A stretch of DNA of 13,342 bases from assembly GCA_030636485.1 (NCBI GenBank), contig DAOVWV010000018.1:1-13342 (forward strand), given 5' to 3'. A model generated the notes under the pieces. The model was not told where the DNA came from, ran no database searches, and was given only the letters and a program-made list of their open reading frames with translations. Positions 7,276-13,040 of the stretch are shown here, piece after piece. Position 1 is the stretch's first letter; each line of letters starts with the position of its first letter. The position numbers were made by a program, and so were the translations under genes. This DNA is from Methyloprofundus sp. GTDB lineage: Bacteria > Pseudomonadota > Gammaproteobacteria > Methylococcales > Methylomonadaceae.

Positions 7276-9123
7276 ATGACACCACACGTTATTTCTTTAA
7301 GCCCTGAATACAGCGTAACAACTGAGCAGGCAGAAAAATTACTCCGGCTACAACGCGAAACCTTAGAACAAGTTGCGCTGGGGGTCGATTATAGAGAAAT
7401 ATTAGATTCTTTATGTAAAACCGCAGAACAGATGGTCAGTGATTCGCTGGCCTCTATTATGGTCTATGATGATACAGGCAGTTTTTTAACGGTGCTCGCC
7501 GCTCCATCAATACCCCCCGTAGCGATAGAGGTACTGAATGGTTTGGTTCCAAGTGAACATGCCGGTTCCTGTGGTACGGCCGTGCATAGCAATCAGCCGC
7601 AATATGTAACTGATACCAGAACAGACAGACGCTGGTGTGATCTACAGTCATTTGTAGACAGCTTTTCCATTGGTGCCTGCTGGTCTTGCCCTATTAAAAT
7701 AAAAAAAGATAAAGCAATGGGGTCCTTTGCTTTGTCTAGCTTTGAAAAACGGGCTCCTTCTGCATTTTATAAACAATTATTAGAAATCAGCGCACATATC
7801 GCTGGCATTATTCTTAAACGGCAACAAGAAGAGCAATCATTCCAAAAGTTAGCCTATTATGATGCTTTAACTGGGCTGGCCAACCGCACTTCATTCAACA
7901 GTCAACTCTCCCTGGCAATTGAGCGGGCAGTCGCCCAGAACTCGCAGTTAGCCGTTTTTATTTTAGATTTAGATGGATTTAAGGACATTAATGATGCCCA
8001 GGGGCGTAACATTGGAGATATGGTTCTAAAGTGGGTCGCAGCTAAGCTACAAAGTGCGTTGACTGAAGCGCATATACTTGCACGTCTAGGGGGAGATGAA
8101 TTTGCCATTTTGGTCAAATACCCCGACAAGCCGTTAACTATAGAGCCACTGGTGAGCAGAATATTGGCTCTCTTCAAACAAAAAATACCCGTTGCACAGC
8201 ATGAGTTTTCTTTATCTACCAGCATAGGGATTAGCGTCTTTCCCGACGATGGTCAGTCAGCACAAAATTTACTGCGTAATGCTGATACAGCACTACACGA
8301 AGCAAAAAAATCAGGGCGGAACTGTGCAAAATCTTATAACGAAAAGTTAACCCATTTAGTGAGACGTAAAATGGACTTAATGACTGATATGCGTGCCGCC
8401 TTGATCAATGCAGATTTTATACTGTATTATCAGCCACAGTTCTGTCAAAAAACTAATAAGCTATTAGCGATTGAGGCTTTGGTCAGATGGCAACACCCAG
8501 AAAAAGGTCTGATTCCACCGAATGACTTTATTCCGATCGCCGAACAATCTGGGTTTATTAATGAACTGGGACTCTGGATATTCACTGAGGCTTGTCAGCA
8601 ATGTAAAAAATGGTGGGACAGTGGTGTTCCCTATTTTTCATTAGCGATCAACCTATCCGTCAAACAGCTCAACGCAGAAAATATGCAAAAGTTTGAGGAT
8701 ATTCTGATAGGCATGAACTTTCCAGTGCAAAACCTGGAGATTGAAGTCACAGAAAGCCTGGTGATGCATCAGGAAAGTTTACACGAGCTGAAAAAACTAG
8801 AGGCTATGGGGATTCGTATTTCCATGGATGATTTTGGAACGGGGCATTCTTCTTTAGCGCAATTAAAGAACTTACCTCTTTCCAAGTTAAAAATAGATCG
8901 CTCTTTTATCAAAGACCTGACAAACAATGAAAATGATAAAGTCATTGTTAAAACCATTATTGCCATGGGGCGTAGTTTTGGCTTAAAAATTGTTGCAGAA
9001 GGCGTGGAAACGGTTGAGCAGCAAGAATTTTTAGTAGAGCAAGGCTGTGATTTAATACAGGGATATTTATTAAGCCGCCCTATTCCCCCAGAAGAATTAG
9101 AAAACTTGTTTGACCAGCTTTAG
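7276..9123 (+). CDS. Soluble GAF-GGDEF-EAL c-di-GMP protein
   Basis: A 615-residue cytoplasmic c-di-GMP enzyme with no membrane segment. A GAF sensor domain (about 36-182) carries HAGSCGTAV at 95-103 and cysteines at 99, 121, 135 and 138. The GGDEF domain (about 192-355) has DALTGLANR and an intact GGDEF at 272-276, but the I-site position holds TEAH (263-266) instead of RxxD, so product inhibition by that site should be lost. The EAL domain (about 365-612) keeps E400-A-L, NLS near 459-461, EVTES, DDFGTG at 518-523, KIDRSF and AEGVETVEQ, so phosphodiesterase residues are intact. The ribosome binding site is weak, but an in-frame stop at 7228-7230 and the lack of any other start fix ATG 7276. 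It lies 138 bp after the aminopeptidase gene and converges on yoeB, 38 bp away. Confidence 0.93.
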   Translation: MTPHVISLSPEYSVTTEQAEKLLRLQRETLEQVALGVDYREILDSLCKTAEQMVSDSLASIMVYDDTGSFLTVLAAPSIPPVAIEVLNGLVPSEHAGSCGTAVHSNQPQYVTDTRTDRRWCDLQSFVDSFSIGACWSCPIKIKKDKAMGSFALSSFEKRAPSAFYKQLLEISAHIAGIILKRQQEEQSFQKLAYYDALTGLANRTSFNSQLSLAIERAVAQNSQLAVFILDLDGFKDINDAQGRNIGDMVLKWVAAKLQSALTEAHILARLGGDEFAILVKYPDKPLTIEPLVSRILALFKQKIPVAQHEFSLSTSIGISVFPDDGQSAQNLLRNADTALHEAKKSGRNCAKSYNEKLTHLVRRKMDLMTDMRAALINADFILYYQPQFCQKTNKLLAIEALVRWQHPEKGLIPPNDFIPIAEQSGFINELGLWIFTEACQQCKKWWDSGVPYFSLAINLSVKQLNAENMQKFEDILIGMNFPVQNLEIEVTESLVMHQESLHELKKLEAMGIRISMDDFGTGHSSLAQLKNLPLSKLKIDRSFIKDLTNNENDKVIVKTIIAMGRSFGLKIVAEGVETVEQQEFLVEQGCDLIQGYLLSRPIPPEELENLFDQL

Positions 9124-9161
9124 CTTTGTCTACTCACCGTGAGATGAGGCGATTACCCGAC

Positions 9162-9434
9162 TTAGCCTTTTTGATTATAATGATACTGACACGCTATTAT
9201 TGTAATGTGTGTTTCAGTAACAGCATACACAAGCCTATGCGAATCATCTATTCTACGAGACCAAAAACCCGATAAATTTTCTTTCAGAGGCTCAGGCTTA
9301 CCTATCCCTTCGAAGGGTGTTCGCTTTACATTTGAAATCAATTTATTGATTCGTTTTAATGTCTTTTTATCTTGTCCCTGCCAATAAATATAATCAGACC
9401 ATGCTGCATCTGTCCAAGCTAAACACCTATTCAC
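9162..9434 (-). CDS. yoeB: Type II toxin YoeB (Txe family mRNA interferase)
   Basis: A 90-residue ribosome-dependent endoribonuclease of the RelE superfamily that cuts mRNA in the ribosomal A site. The resemblance to E. coli YoeB is obvious by eye: RTPFEG-GKPEPLK, NLSGFWSRRI, HRLVYAV and YHY. Aligning these motifs places the catalytic residues at E48, R67 and H85, equivalent to E46, R65 and H83 of E. coli YoeB. The E. coli protein ends at YHY, whereas this one continues with NQKG. The start overlaps the end of yefM by 8 bp, the usual antitoxin-then-toxin arrangement, so expression is coupled and driven by the yefM promoter. The toxin looks intact, so the module is probably active. Confidence 0.95.
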   Translation of the reverse strand: MNRCLAWTDAAWSDYIYWQGQDKKTLKRINKLISNVKRTPFEGIGKPEPLKENLSGFWSRRIDDSHRLVYAVTETHITIIACQYHYNQKG

Positions 9435-9681
9435 TCAACAGTTCTCTTTCTTGAACCGCTCCCTGTTGGAACTGTTCAATTGATTTCCTTAAGTGTTCTG
9501 CATTTGCAGGAGACTTTAATAAATACACGGTTTCCATTAAGCTACTATAATACTCAAATGACATGACTACGGCATCTTCGCTATCACGTCTCGTTATTAC
9601 AGTGCAATCAGCATCATTAACCACTCGATCTAAAACACCTTTAAGCCCATTTCTGGCCTCTGTAAATGAAACAATTTTCAT
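9427..9681 (-). CDS. yefM: Antitoxin YefM (Phd/YefM family)
   Basis: An 84-residue antitoxin. The N-terminal DNA-binding fold (about 1-55, with MKIVSFTEARNGLKGVLDRV, CTVITRR and AVVMSFEYYSSLMET) is typical of Phd/YefM proteins, and the acidic, helical C-terminus (about 56-84) is the part that neutralises YoeB. In the family it represses its own operon, more strongly in complex with the toxin. GGAG 6 nt before ATG 9681 is a good ribosome binding site. The upstream promoter (TTGTAC-17-TATACT) overlaps the TGTACA operator core known from the E. coli yefM-yoeB operon. It is divergent from hipBA with 187 bp between the start codons. Confidence 0.94.
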   Translation of the reverse strand: MKIVSFTEARNGLKGVLDRVVNDADCTVITRRDSEDAVVMSFEYYSSLMETVYLLKSPANAEHLRKSIEQFQQGAVQERELLSE

Positions 9682-9691
9682 TCTTCACTCC

Positions 9692-9703
9692 ACTTGTTCA
9701 AGT
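9692..9703. promoter_or_regulatory. Secondary palindrome in the yefM leader
   Basis: ACTTG-TT-CAAGT is a perfect 5+2+5 inverted repeat between the yefM -10 box and its ribosome binding site. It could be an auxiliary YefM-YoeB site or an mRNA hairpin. Its sequence does not contain the TGTACA core. Confidence 0.35.
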
Positions 9704-9712
9704 TATTGGACG

Positions 9713-9741
9713 AGTATAACTCTAAAGCCTAAGTTGTACAA
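9713..9741 (-). promoter_or_regulatory. yefM-yoeB promoter
   Basis: On the minus strand TTGTAC (9736-9741) and TATACT (9713-9718, 5/6 match) are spaced by exactly 17 bp and point at yefM, with a leader of about 25 nt. The -35 lies inside the TTGTACAA operator, so YefM-YoeB binding would block RNA polymerase. Confidence 0.7.
9734..9741. promoter_or_regulatory. YefM-YoeB operator core (TTGTACAA)
   Basis: TTGTACAA is a perfect palindrome containing TGTACA, the core known from the E. coli yefM-yoeB operator. It overlaps the -35 box of the yefM promoter. Confidence 0.7.
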
Positions 9742-9781
9742 TATATAAGACAGGTCATGTTTTGTAGTAACAACAGGGAGC

Positions 9782-9799
9782 TATTCCCGTTCGGGATTA
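9782..9799. promoter_or_regulatory. HipB operator O1
   Basis: TATTCCCGTTCGGGATTA is an 18-bp inverted repeat with one mismatched pair; its core TCCCG-TT-CGGGA is perfect. It resembles O2 50 bp downstream and has the same overall length as the known E. coli HipB site, TATCC-N8-GGATA. It lies just upstream of the proposed hipBA -35. Confidence 0.68.
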
Positions 9800-9805
9800 T
9801 AACTG

Positions 9806-9832
9806 TTGATTTATATTAACTTTCACTATAGT
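9806..9832 (+). promoter_or_regulatory. Probable hipBA promoter between two operators
   Basis: TTGATT (9806-9811) and TATAGT (9827-9832) lie 15 bp apart, slightly short of the optimum. The position between O1 and O2, with O2 touching the -10 and the expected start point, fits an autorepressed TA promoter. The leader would be about 30 nt. Confidence 0.4.
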
Positions 9833-9849
9833 ATTCCTTTTCGGGAATA
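9832..9849. promoter_or_regulatory. HipB operator O2
   Basis: TATTCCTTTTCGGGAATA contains perfect TATTCC/GGAATA arms separated by 6 bp. It is a second copy of O1, offset by exactly 50 bp, and covers the likely transcription start of hipBA. Confidence 0.7.
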
Positions 9850-9868
9850 TTTTAATGGGAGATAGGTA

Positions 9869-10108
9869 ATGGCTAAAGAAATGATACCGATAGGGAATAT
9901 TTTGTCAGCAAAAGACGCGGGGAATATTGTGTCTCAGTATAGAAAAAAGCAGAATTTAACCCAGGTTGAGTTGGCAGGTCTTGCCCAAACAGGCACTCGA
10001 TTTATCAGTGAACTTGAGAATGGTAAAGCCACGGCTCAATTTGACAAGGTGATGCATGTATTGCATTTGCTGGGAGTTGATGTGCTGGCTACGGAGCGTA
10101 GTGTGTGA
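9869..10108 (+). CDS. hipB: HipB-like XRE-family antitoxin/repressor
   Basis: A 79-residue helix-turn-helix protein: AGNIVSQYRKKQNLTQVELAGLAQTGTRFISELENGKA (about 17-54) is a clear XRE domain with the recognition helix around TGTRFISELE. HipB proteins dimerise, repress their own operon through spaced palindromes and hold HipA inactive. The start at 9869 has GGGAG 7 nt upstream. The stop overlaps the GTG start of hipA (GTGA), so the two are translationally coupled. Two 18-bp palindromes precede the gene and two more GGGAATAT half-sites lie inside its first 60 bases, suggesting strong autorepression. The length is similar to E. coli HipB (88 residues). Confidence 0.9.
   Translation: MAKEMIPIGNILSAKDAGNIVSQYRKKQNLTQVELAGLAQTGTRFISELENGKATAQFDKVMHVLHLLGVDVLATERSV
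9893..9927. promoter_or_regulatory. Two GGGAATAT half-sites within the hipB coding start
   Basis: GGGAATAT occurs at 9893-9900 and 9920-9927. The first is exactly 50 bp after the same octamer in O2 (9843-9850), which is itself 50 bp after GGGATTAT in O1 (9793-9800). The left arms are not conserved here, so these are half-sites at best. Confidence 0.4.
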
Positions 10109-11364
10109 GTCGGTTAAAGGTTTATCATGAAAAAACCTTAGTGGGTTATTTAAGTGAGGATCATAAACAGGGGCTGTTTTTTAGTTATAACCATGCTTGG
10201 TTAACGAATAAAAATGCCATTGCTTTATCACCCGATCTTCCGCTTTGTGATCTCCTCTATGAGGGTGATCACGTCAAATCATTTTTCGAGAATCTTCTAC
10301 CTGAAGGGGATGTTCTTGATTTTATCAGTCAGGCGGAACACATTTCACCCAGGAATATCTTTGGCTTGCTTGAACGCTTTGGCGGCGATACGGCGGGGGC
10401 ATTTTCAATTCTTCCTGAAGAGTTAGTGCCGTCAGACGAACCTCATTATCTACCGGTAACGATTGAAAAAATAAAGCAGTGGTTTATTCAAACCAAAGGT
10501 CTTCCTTTAAATATTAAAGGTGAACAACCCAGAATGTCTTTGTCGGGCGCTCAGGATAAGATGACTGTTTTTATAGACACCAACGGTGCAATATTAATTC
10601 CCCTGAGCTCAGCTCCTTCTACACATATTATCAAACCTTCTGTTAATCATCGTTTAGATATCCCTCATACCGCGATTAATGAGGTTTTAATTATGCGGCT
10701 AGCGAAGGAAATAAAGCTAAATGTTGCAGAAACACGTTACGACTCTGATTTATGTGCCGCTGTGATTACACGATATGACAGAGACATTGATTCGCAGGGT
10801 AAGTTAAAACGCTTACACCAAAATGATCTTTGTCAAACCTTAGGAATTCCTTCCAGTAAAAAGTATGAGGCGGAAGGAGGGCCATCATTAGTTGATTGTT
10901 TTGCTGCGGTTTTAAAGCATAGCTCTCAACCAGCTAAAGATAAAAAACGACTTATTGAGTGGGTGATCTTTAATATTTTAGTTGGCAACATGGATAGTCA
11001 TGCAAAAAATTTATCCCTGATGACTGTCGATAATAAAAAAGAACTGACTCCTTTTTATGACATGGTATGCACCGCAGTGTATCCAAATTTAAGTCAGAAG
11101 TTTGCTTTCAAAATTGGCGGTGAAAATCGCCCAAACTGGATTATGCTTCGTCATTGGGAACGGTTTGCTAATGACATCGACACCAAGCCAGCATTTGTTA
11201 TTAAAATCATAATGGATATGATGCGACGCATAGAAAAAGCATTGCCTATTGTGGTTATGGAAATTCAACAGATGACACCGATAGCTGATGAACTGGCAAT
11301 GATTGAGAAAATTGAGACATTAATAAGCAAATCGATTTCAAAATTGAAATCAAGGCTTGTCTAG
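10105..11364 (+). CDS. hipA: HipA-family serine/threonine kinase toxin
   Basis: A 419-residue toxin kinase. E. coli HipA phosphorylates glutamyl-tRNA synthetase and causes growth arrest and persistence; the target here is not provable from sequence. The N-terminal subdomain (about 5-105) includes SFFENLLPEGD and FGGDTAGAF. The kinase domain has RMSLSGAQDK at 143-152, where S145 matches the autophosphorylated S150 of E. coli, HIIKPS with ATP-binding K177, SSKKYEAEGGP, the catalytic loop GNMDSHAKN with D297 and N302, and FYDM with metal-binding D319. All key residues are present, so it should be active. Translation starts at GTG 10105, overlapping the hipB stop by 4 bp, with GGAG about 8 nt upstream. 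A perfect palindrome lies in its last codons. Confidence 0.93.
   Translation: MSRLKVYHEKTLVGYLSEDHKQGLFFSYNHAWLTNKNAIALSPDLPLCDLLYEGDHVKSFFENLLPEGDVLDFISQAEHISPRNIFGLLERFGGDTAGAFSILPEELVPSDEPHYLPVTIEKIKQWFIQTKGLPLNIKGEQPRMSLSGAQDKMTVFIDTNGAILIPLSSAPSTHIIKPSVNHRLDIPHTAINEVLIMRLAKEIKLNVAETRYDSDLCAAVITRYDRDIDSQGKLKRLHQNDLCQTLGIPSSKKYEAEGGPSLVDCFAAVLKHSSQPAKDKKRLIEWVIFNILVGNMDSHAKNLSLMTVDNKKELTPFYDMVCTAVYPNLSQKFAFKIGGENRPNWIMLRHWERFANDIDTKPAFVIKIIMDMMRRIEKALPIVVMEIQQMTPIADELAMIEKIETLISKSISKLKSRLV
11334..11351. repeat. Perfect palindrome at the 3' end of hipA
   Basis: GATTTCAA-AA-TTGAAATC (8+2+8, perfect) lies in the last codons of hipA, ending 11 bases before the stop codon. There is no T tract after it, so a terminator role is doubtful. 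It could stabilise the 3' end of the mRNA or be chance. Confidence 0.4.
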
Positions 11365-11431
11365 TCAGCCAACAAATGAAAATTTATTGTCGAAAATCTA
11401 AGAGCCAGGTTTCGAATTACGGGAATAATAG

Positions 11432-11477
11432 GAGACAGATCAAGGTTATGGTGACTTACTTAATCGTGGTCTGTCTC
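11432..11477. repeat. REP-like hairpin downstream of hipA
   Basis: GAGACAGATCA (11432-11442) and TGGTCTGTCTC (11467-11477) are inverted copies matching at 10 of 11 positions around a 24-base loop. Together with the GGGAATAATAGG just upstream, the left arm resembles the reverse complement of the AGTCTGCCCCCTATTCCT repeat found at 11635 and 12503, so it may be a degenerate family member. It may also serve as the 3' end structure of hipBA. Confidence 0.5.
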
Positions 11478-11634
11478 TGAGGTATCCCCACGAATCTTAC
11501 TAAACAATCAATAAGTTACATTGTTTTTAGTTGAAGAAAAGCCGATGTATTTAGCACCGTTTCAATTTAACTTACTGTTTTTTAATCCAAAAAATACTAC
11601 ATATTAATTGGTTACGCTCAACTTACTGACATTG

Positions 11635-11652
11635 AGTCTGCCCCCTATTCCT
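11635..11652. repeat. 18-bp dispersed direct repeat, copy 1
   Basis: AGTCTGCCCCCTATTCCT is identical to 12503-12520. The two copies lie in the same orientation, 868 bp apart, on either side of higBA. Confidence 0.7.
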
Positions 11653-11677
11653 GAGCCAAGCCAACGTTAAAATCAGC

Positions 11678-11700
11678 GCGTCGTTTAAAAGACCTGACGC
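11678..11700 (-). terminator. Weak terminator-like stem after higA
   Basis: GCGTC (11678-11682) and GACGC (11696-11700) form a short stem beginning just after the higA stop codon, with a 13-base loop and only a short TTTT tract a few bases beyond. Stability is low, and the call rests mainly on position. Confidence 0.25.
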
Positions 11701-11701
11701 T

Positions 11702-12106
11702 TTAAACTGTCCGCTGGATTTTCGTGTTATGTTTTGTGTTTGCTACTTTATGAACTTCTGCTAATAAACTTTCATAAGGTATATGTAAATTTTTATGTAA
11801 ACACTTAATCATTTTCAAGCTTAAAGGACGTTTACGGTTAAGGATTTCCGATACTCTTCCACTACTCCCGATATGCTCTTCTAAATCTCGTGCCTTTAAG
11901 CCTTGCTGTTCCATTCTAAATTTAATGGCATCAACAGGGTCTGGCGGTGTCATTGGGTAATGTTTATTTTCATAAGCTTCAATTAAAGTAACTAAAATTT
12001 CCATATCATCAGCTTCTTTAGTTCCAGATTTTGCTTGAAACACTTTCTCAAGTTGACGAAAACTTTCTTGTAAATCACTTTCACTACGGATTGGTTTAAT
12101 ATTCAT
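11702..12106 (-). CDS. higA: HigA-family helix-turn-helix antitoxin
   Basis: A 134-residue XRE-type antitoxin, second gene of a toxin-first operon. The N-terminal half (about 1-60, with ESDLQESFRQLEKVF and ILVTLIEAYENKHYPM) matches the HigA helical segment. The HTH lies at about 62-115: FRMEQQGLKARDLEEHIGSSGRVSEILNRKRPLSLKMI, with GSSGRVSEIL as recognition helix. HigA neutralises HigB and represses the operon, usually at a palindrome near the promoter, which is seen here at 12416-12430. The start codon lies inside the end of higB (11-bp overlap), so translation is coupled. The Lys/Thr/Asn-rich tail after residue 118 appears disordered. E. coli HigA is 138 residues, so the length is normal. 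Confidence 0.92.
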   Translation of the reverse strand: MNIKPIRSESDLQESFRQLEKVFQAKSGTKEADDMEILVTLIEAYENKHYPMTPPDPVDAIKFRMEQQGLKARDLEEHIGSSGRVSEILNRKRPLSLKMIKCLHKNLHIPYESLLAEVHKVANTKHNTKIQRTV

Positions 12107-12404
12107 TTACATCCTCAACATTAATTTTATCGTATTGAGCATGTGTTCCAACAAACTTAACCCAAACAATATTTGCTTGATATTGAATTTCAACTATTAA
12201 TCGGTATTTGTTACCACCAATATTAAACACAACTCTATTATTTTTACAGATACTTGCATTTGCATATTGGTTTTTTATAGCTTGAGGTGACTCCCAATTT
12301 GCTTTTATAGTTTCTTCATACCAGCTTTCTATTGGGGCTTGAGAATCACTATAAGCTGGGACTTCCCAAAATTTCTTTAACGTACTTTTAGCAATGACAC
12401 GCAT
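12096..12404 (-). CDS. higB: HigB-family toxin (RelE-like mRNA interferase)
   Basis: A 102-residue toxin of the HigB_toxin (RelE superfamily) group, which cleaves mRNA on the ribosome. Visible family features are MRVIAKSTLKKFWE, NWESPQAIKNQY, a central NNRVVFNIGGNKYRLIVEIQY strand pair, and the C-terminal VWVKFVGTHAQYDKI with its conserved THxxYD. These match E. coli HigB region by region (VFNVGGNELRVVA and MTHKEYD). It is the first gene of the operon, toxin before antitoxin as in other hig loci, and overlaps higA by 11 bp. The start at 12404 is preceded by GGGAG, but 11 nt away and embedded in the operator palindrome, so initiation may be weak. Confidence 0.92.
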   Translation of the reverse strand: MRVIAKSTLKKFWEVPAYSDSQAPIESWYEETIKANWESPQAIKNQYANASICKNNRVVFNIGGNKYRLIVEIQYQANIVWVKFVGTHAQYDKINVEDVNEY

Positions 12405-12415
12405 AACTCAAAATT

Positions 12416-12430
12416 CTCCCTATTTGGGAG
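12416..12430. promoter_or_regulatory. Likely HigA operator palindrome
   Basis: CTCCC-TATTT-GGGAG is a perfect 5-bp inverted repeat with a 5-base spacer, immediately downstream of the higB -10 box and spanning the likely transcription start. One arm supplies the only ribosome-binding-like GGGAG before higB, so the same bases could act in DNA repression and in an mRNA hairpin. Confidence 0.6.
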
Positions 12431-12432
12431 TT

Positions 12433-12461
12433 AGTGTAAGTAAAAATACTTTCCTCGTCAA
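12433..12461 (-). promoter_or_regulatory. higBA promoter
   Basis: On the minus strand TTGACG (12456-12461, 5/6) and TACACT (12433-12438, 4/6) are spaced by exactly 17 bp and directed at higB, with the operator palindrome just downstream. Confidence 0.65.
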
Positions 12462-12502
12462 ATTTTAATTTTCAAGAAGCAAAATAAGTCAATTTCAATC
12501 GT

Positions 12503-12520
12503 AGTCTGCCCCCTATTCCT
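12503..12520. repeat. 18-bp dispersed direct repeat, copy 2
   Basis: AGTCTGCCCCCTATTCCT, identical to copy 1 at 11635-11652, lies between the higBA promoter and the end of brnA. The flanking bases differ from copy 1, so the conserved unit is just this core. Confidence 0.7.
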
Positions 12521-12535
12521 CTCGACTTAGCTGCT

Positions 12536-12745
12536 TTAGCCCCACTTTGTTTCAAGTTGCCTATGCTCACTTGCACAATCTCGAAGATATAAATTAATTA
12601 AGCTCTGATACGGAATTCCTTTATTATCAGCCATTTCTTTAAAGTAAGAAATGGTTTCTTCGTCAATTCTAATAGTTATCTGTTTTTTTAAACGTTTGGC
12701 ATAGGGGTTTTTTACTGATTTAGAGAAATCATATGATTCACGCAT
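12536..12745 (-). CDS. brnA: BrnA-like ribbon-helix-helix antitoxin
   Basis: A 69-residue antitoxin beginning MRESYDFSKSVKNPYAK. Residues 20-65 form a ribbon-helix-helix domain: KKQITIRIDEETISYF is the DNA-binding strand plus helix A and KGIPYQSLINLYLRDC is helix B. BrnA-type antitoxins bind BrnT toxins and repress the operon. An in-frame ATG exists 15 bases earlier (12760) but has no ribosome binding site. ATG 12745 has AAGG 8 nt upstream and gives the usual MRExYDFS start, so I prefer it. The gene overlaps the brnT end by 8 bp with this start, or 23 bp with the longer one. The family could also be labelled CopG/RHH or BrnA-like; the BrnT neighbour decides the name. Confidence 0.85.
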   Translation of the reverse strand: MRESYDFSKSVKNPYAKRLKKQITIRIDEETISYFKEMADNKGIPYQSLINLYLRDCASEHRQLETKWG

Positions 12746-13034
12746 GACGGTAACCTTCATACTGTTTTTGTTCAGATTTATCAGCTTTTCGGGCTGAAAT
12801 GATACGGATAGTTTCTTCGCTCACTTCACAATGGCTTACGATCAATAATTTTAATTGAGAACTTAGTCCCATGAGAATGAAACGCTCTTCTCCGACGGAA
12901 TGATCTGGATCTGGAATTAATCTAGCAAGCTCATCAGCAAACACAGTTTTAGCCTCTTCAAACGTAACTCCATCATGCTTTTTTTGGTTTGAAATATTCT
13001 TGTTTTCATCCCACTCGAAATTTAAGCTATCCAT
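12738..13034 (-). CDS. brnT: BrnT-family ribonuclease toxin
   Basis: A 98-residue toxin of the BrnT family (RelE-like fold, RNA-cleaving). The diagnostic blocks are present in order: FEWDENKNISNQKKH at 6-20, VTFEEAKTVFADELARLIPDPDHS in the middle, ERFILMGLSSQLKLLIVSHC, and the C-terminal TIRIISARKADKSEQKQYE. It is the first gene of the operon, followed by the RHH antitoxin, which is the normal brnTA order. No ribosome binding site precedes ATG 13034, and a near-consensus promoter ends only six bases upstream, so the transcript is probably leaderless. KKHDGV carries one extra residue relative to the common KKHGV. Otherwise the gene looks complete and active. Confidence 0.92.
   Translation of the reverse strand: MDSLNFEWDENKNISNQKKHDGVTFEEAKTVFADELARLIPDPDHSVGEERFILMGLSSQLKLLIVSHCEVSEETIRIISARKADKSEQKQYEGYRHA
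12754..12757 (-). promoter_or_regulatory. Ribosome binding site deciding the brnA start
   Basis: AAGG on the minus strand lies 8 nt upstream of ATG 12745, inside the end of brnT. It supports the shorter brnA start over ATG 12760, which has only an A-rich sequence before it. Confidence 0.65.
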
Positions 13035-13040
13035 GAGGTA

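Larger units (their letters stand above)
11365..11701. other. 337-base gene-free spacer between hipA and higA with REP-like repeats
   Basis: The ends of hipA and higA converge here. The spacer holds a hairpin built from GAGACAGATCA/TGGTCTGTCTC (11432-11477), one copy of the 18-bp AGTCTGCCCCCTATTCCT repeat (11635-11652), the nonamer AACTTACTG twice (11569 and 11620) and a weak terminator-like stem beside higA. No open frame of interest was seen. The composition suggests decayed repeat elements. Confidence 0.6.

Noticed and set aside
9133..9143. CTCAC-C-GTGAG hairpin between the GAF-GGDEF-EAL and yoeB genes as a terminator
   Set aside because: The stem is only 5 bp and no T tract follows it; the TTTTT further on is within yoeB coding sequence.
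9855..9869. Four-codon leader frame (ATG GGA GAT AGG TAA) overlapping the hipB start as TAATG
   Set aside because: It could couple translation to hipB, but its only upstream GGGA belongs to the operator, and the direct GGGAG before ATG 9869 explains hipB initiation.
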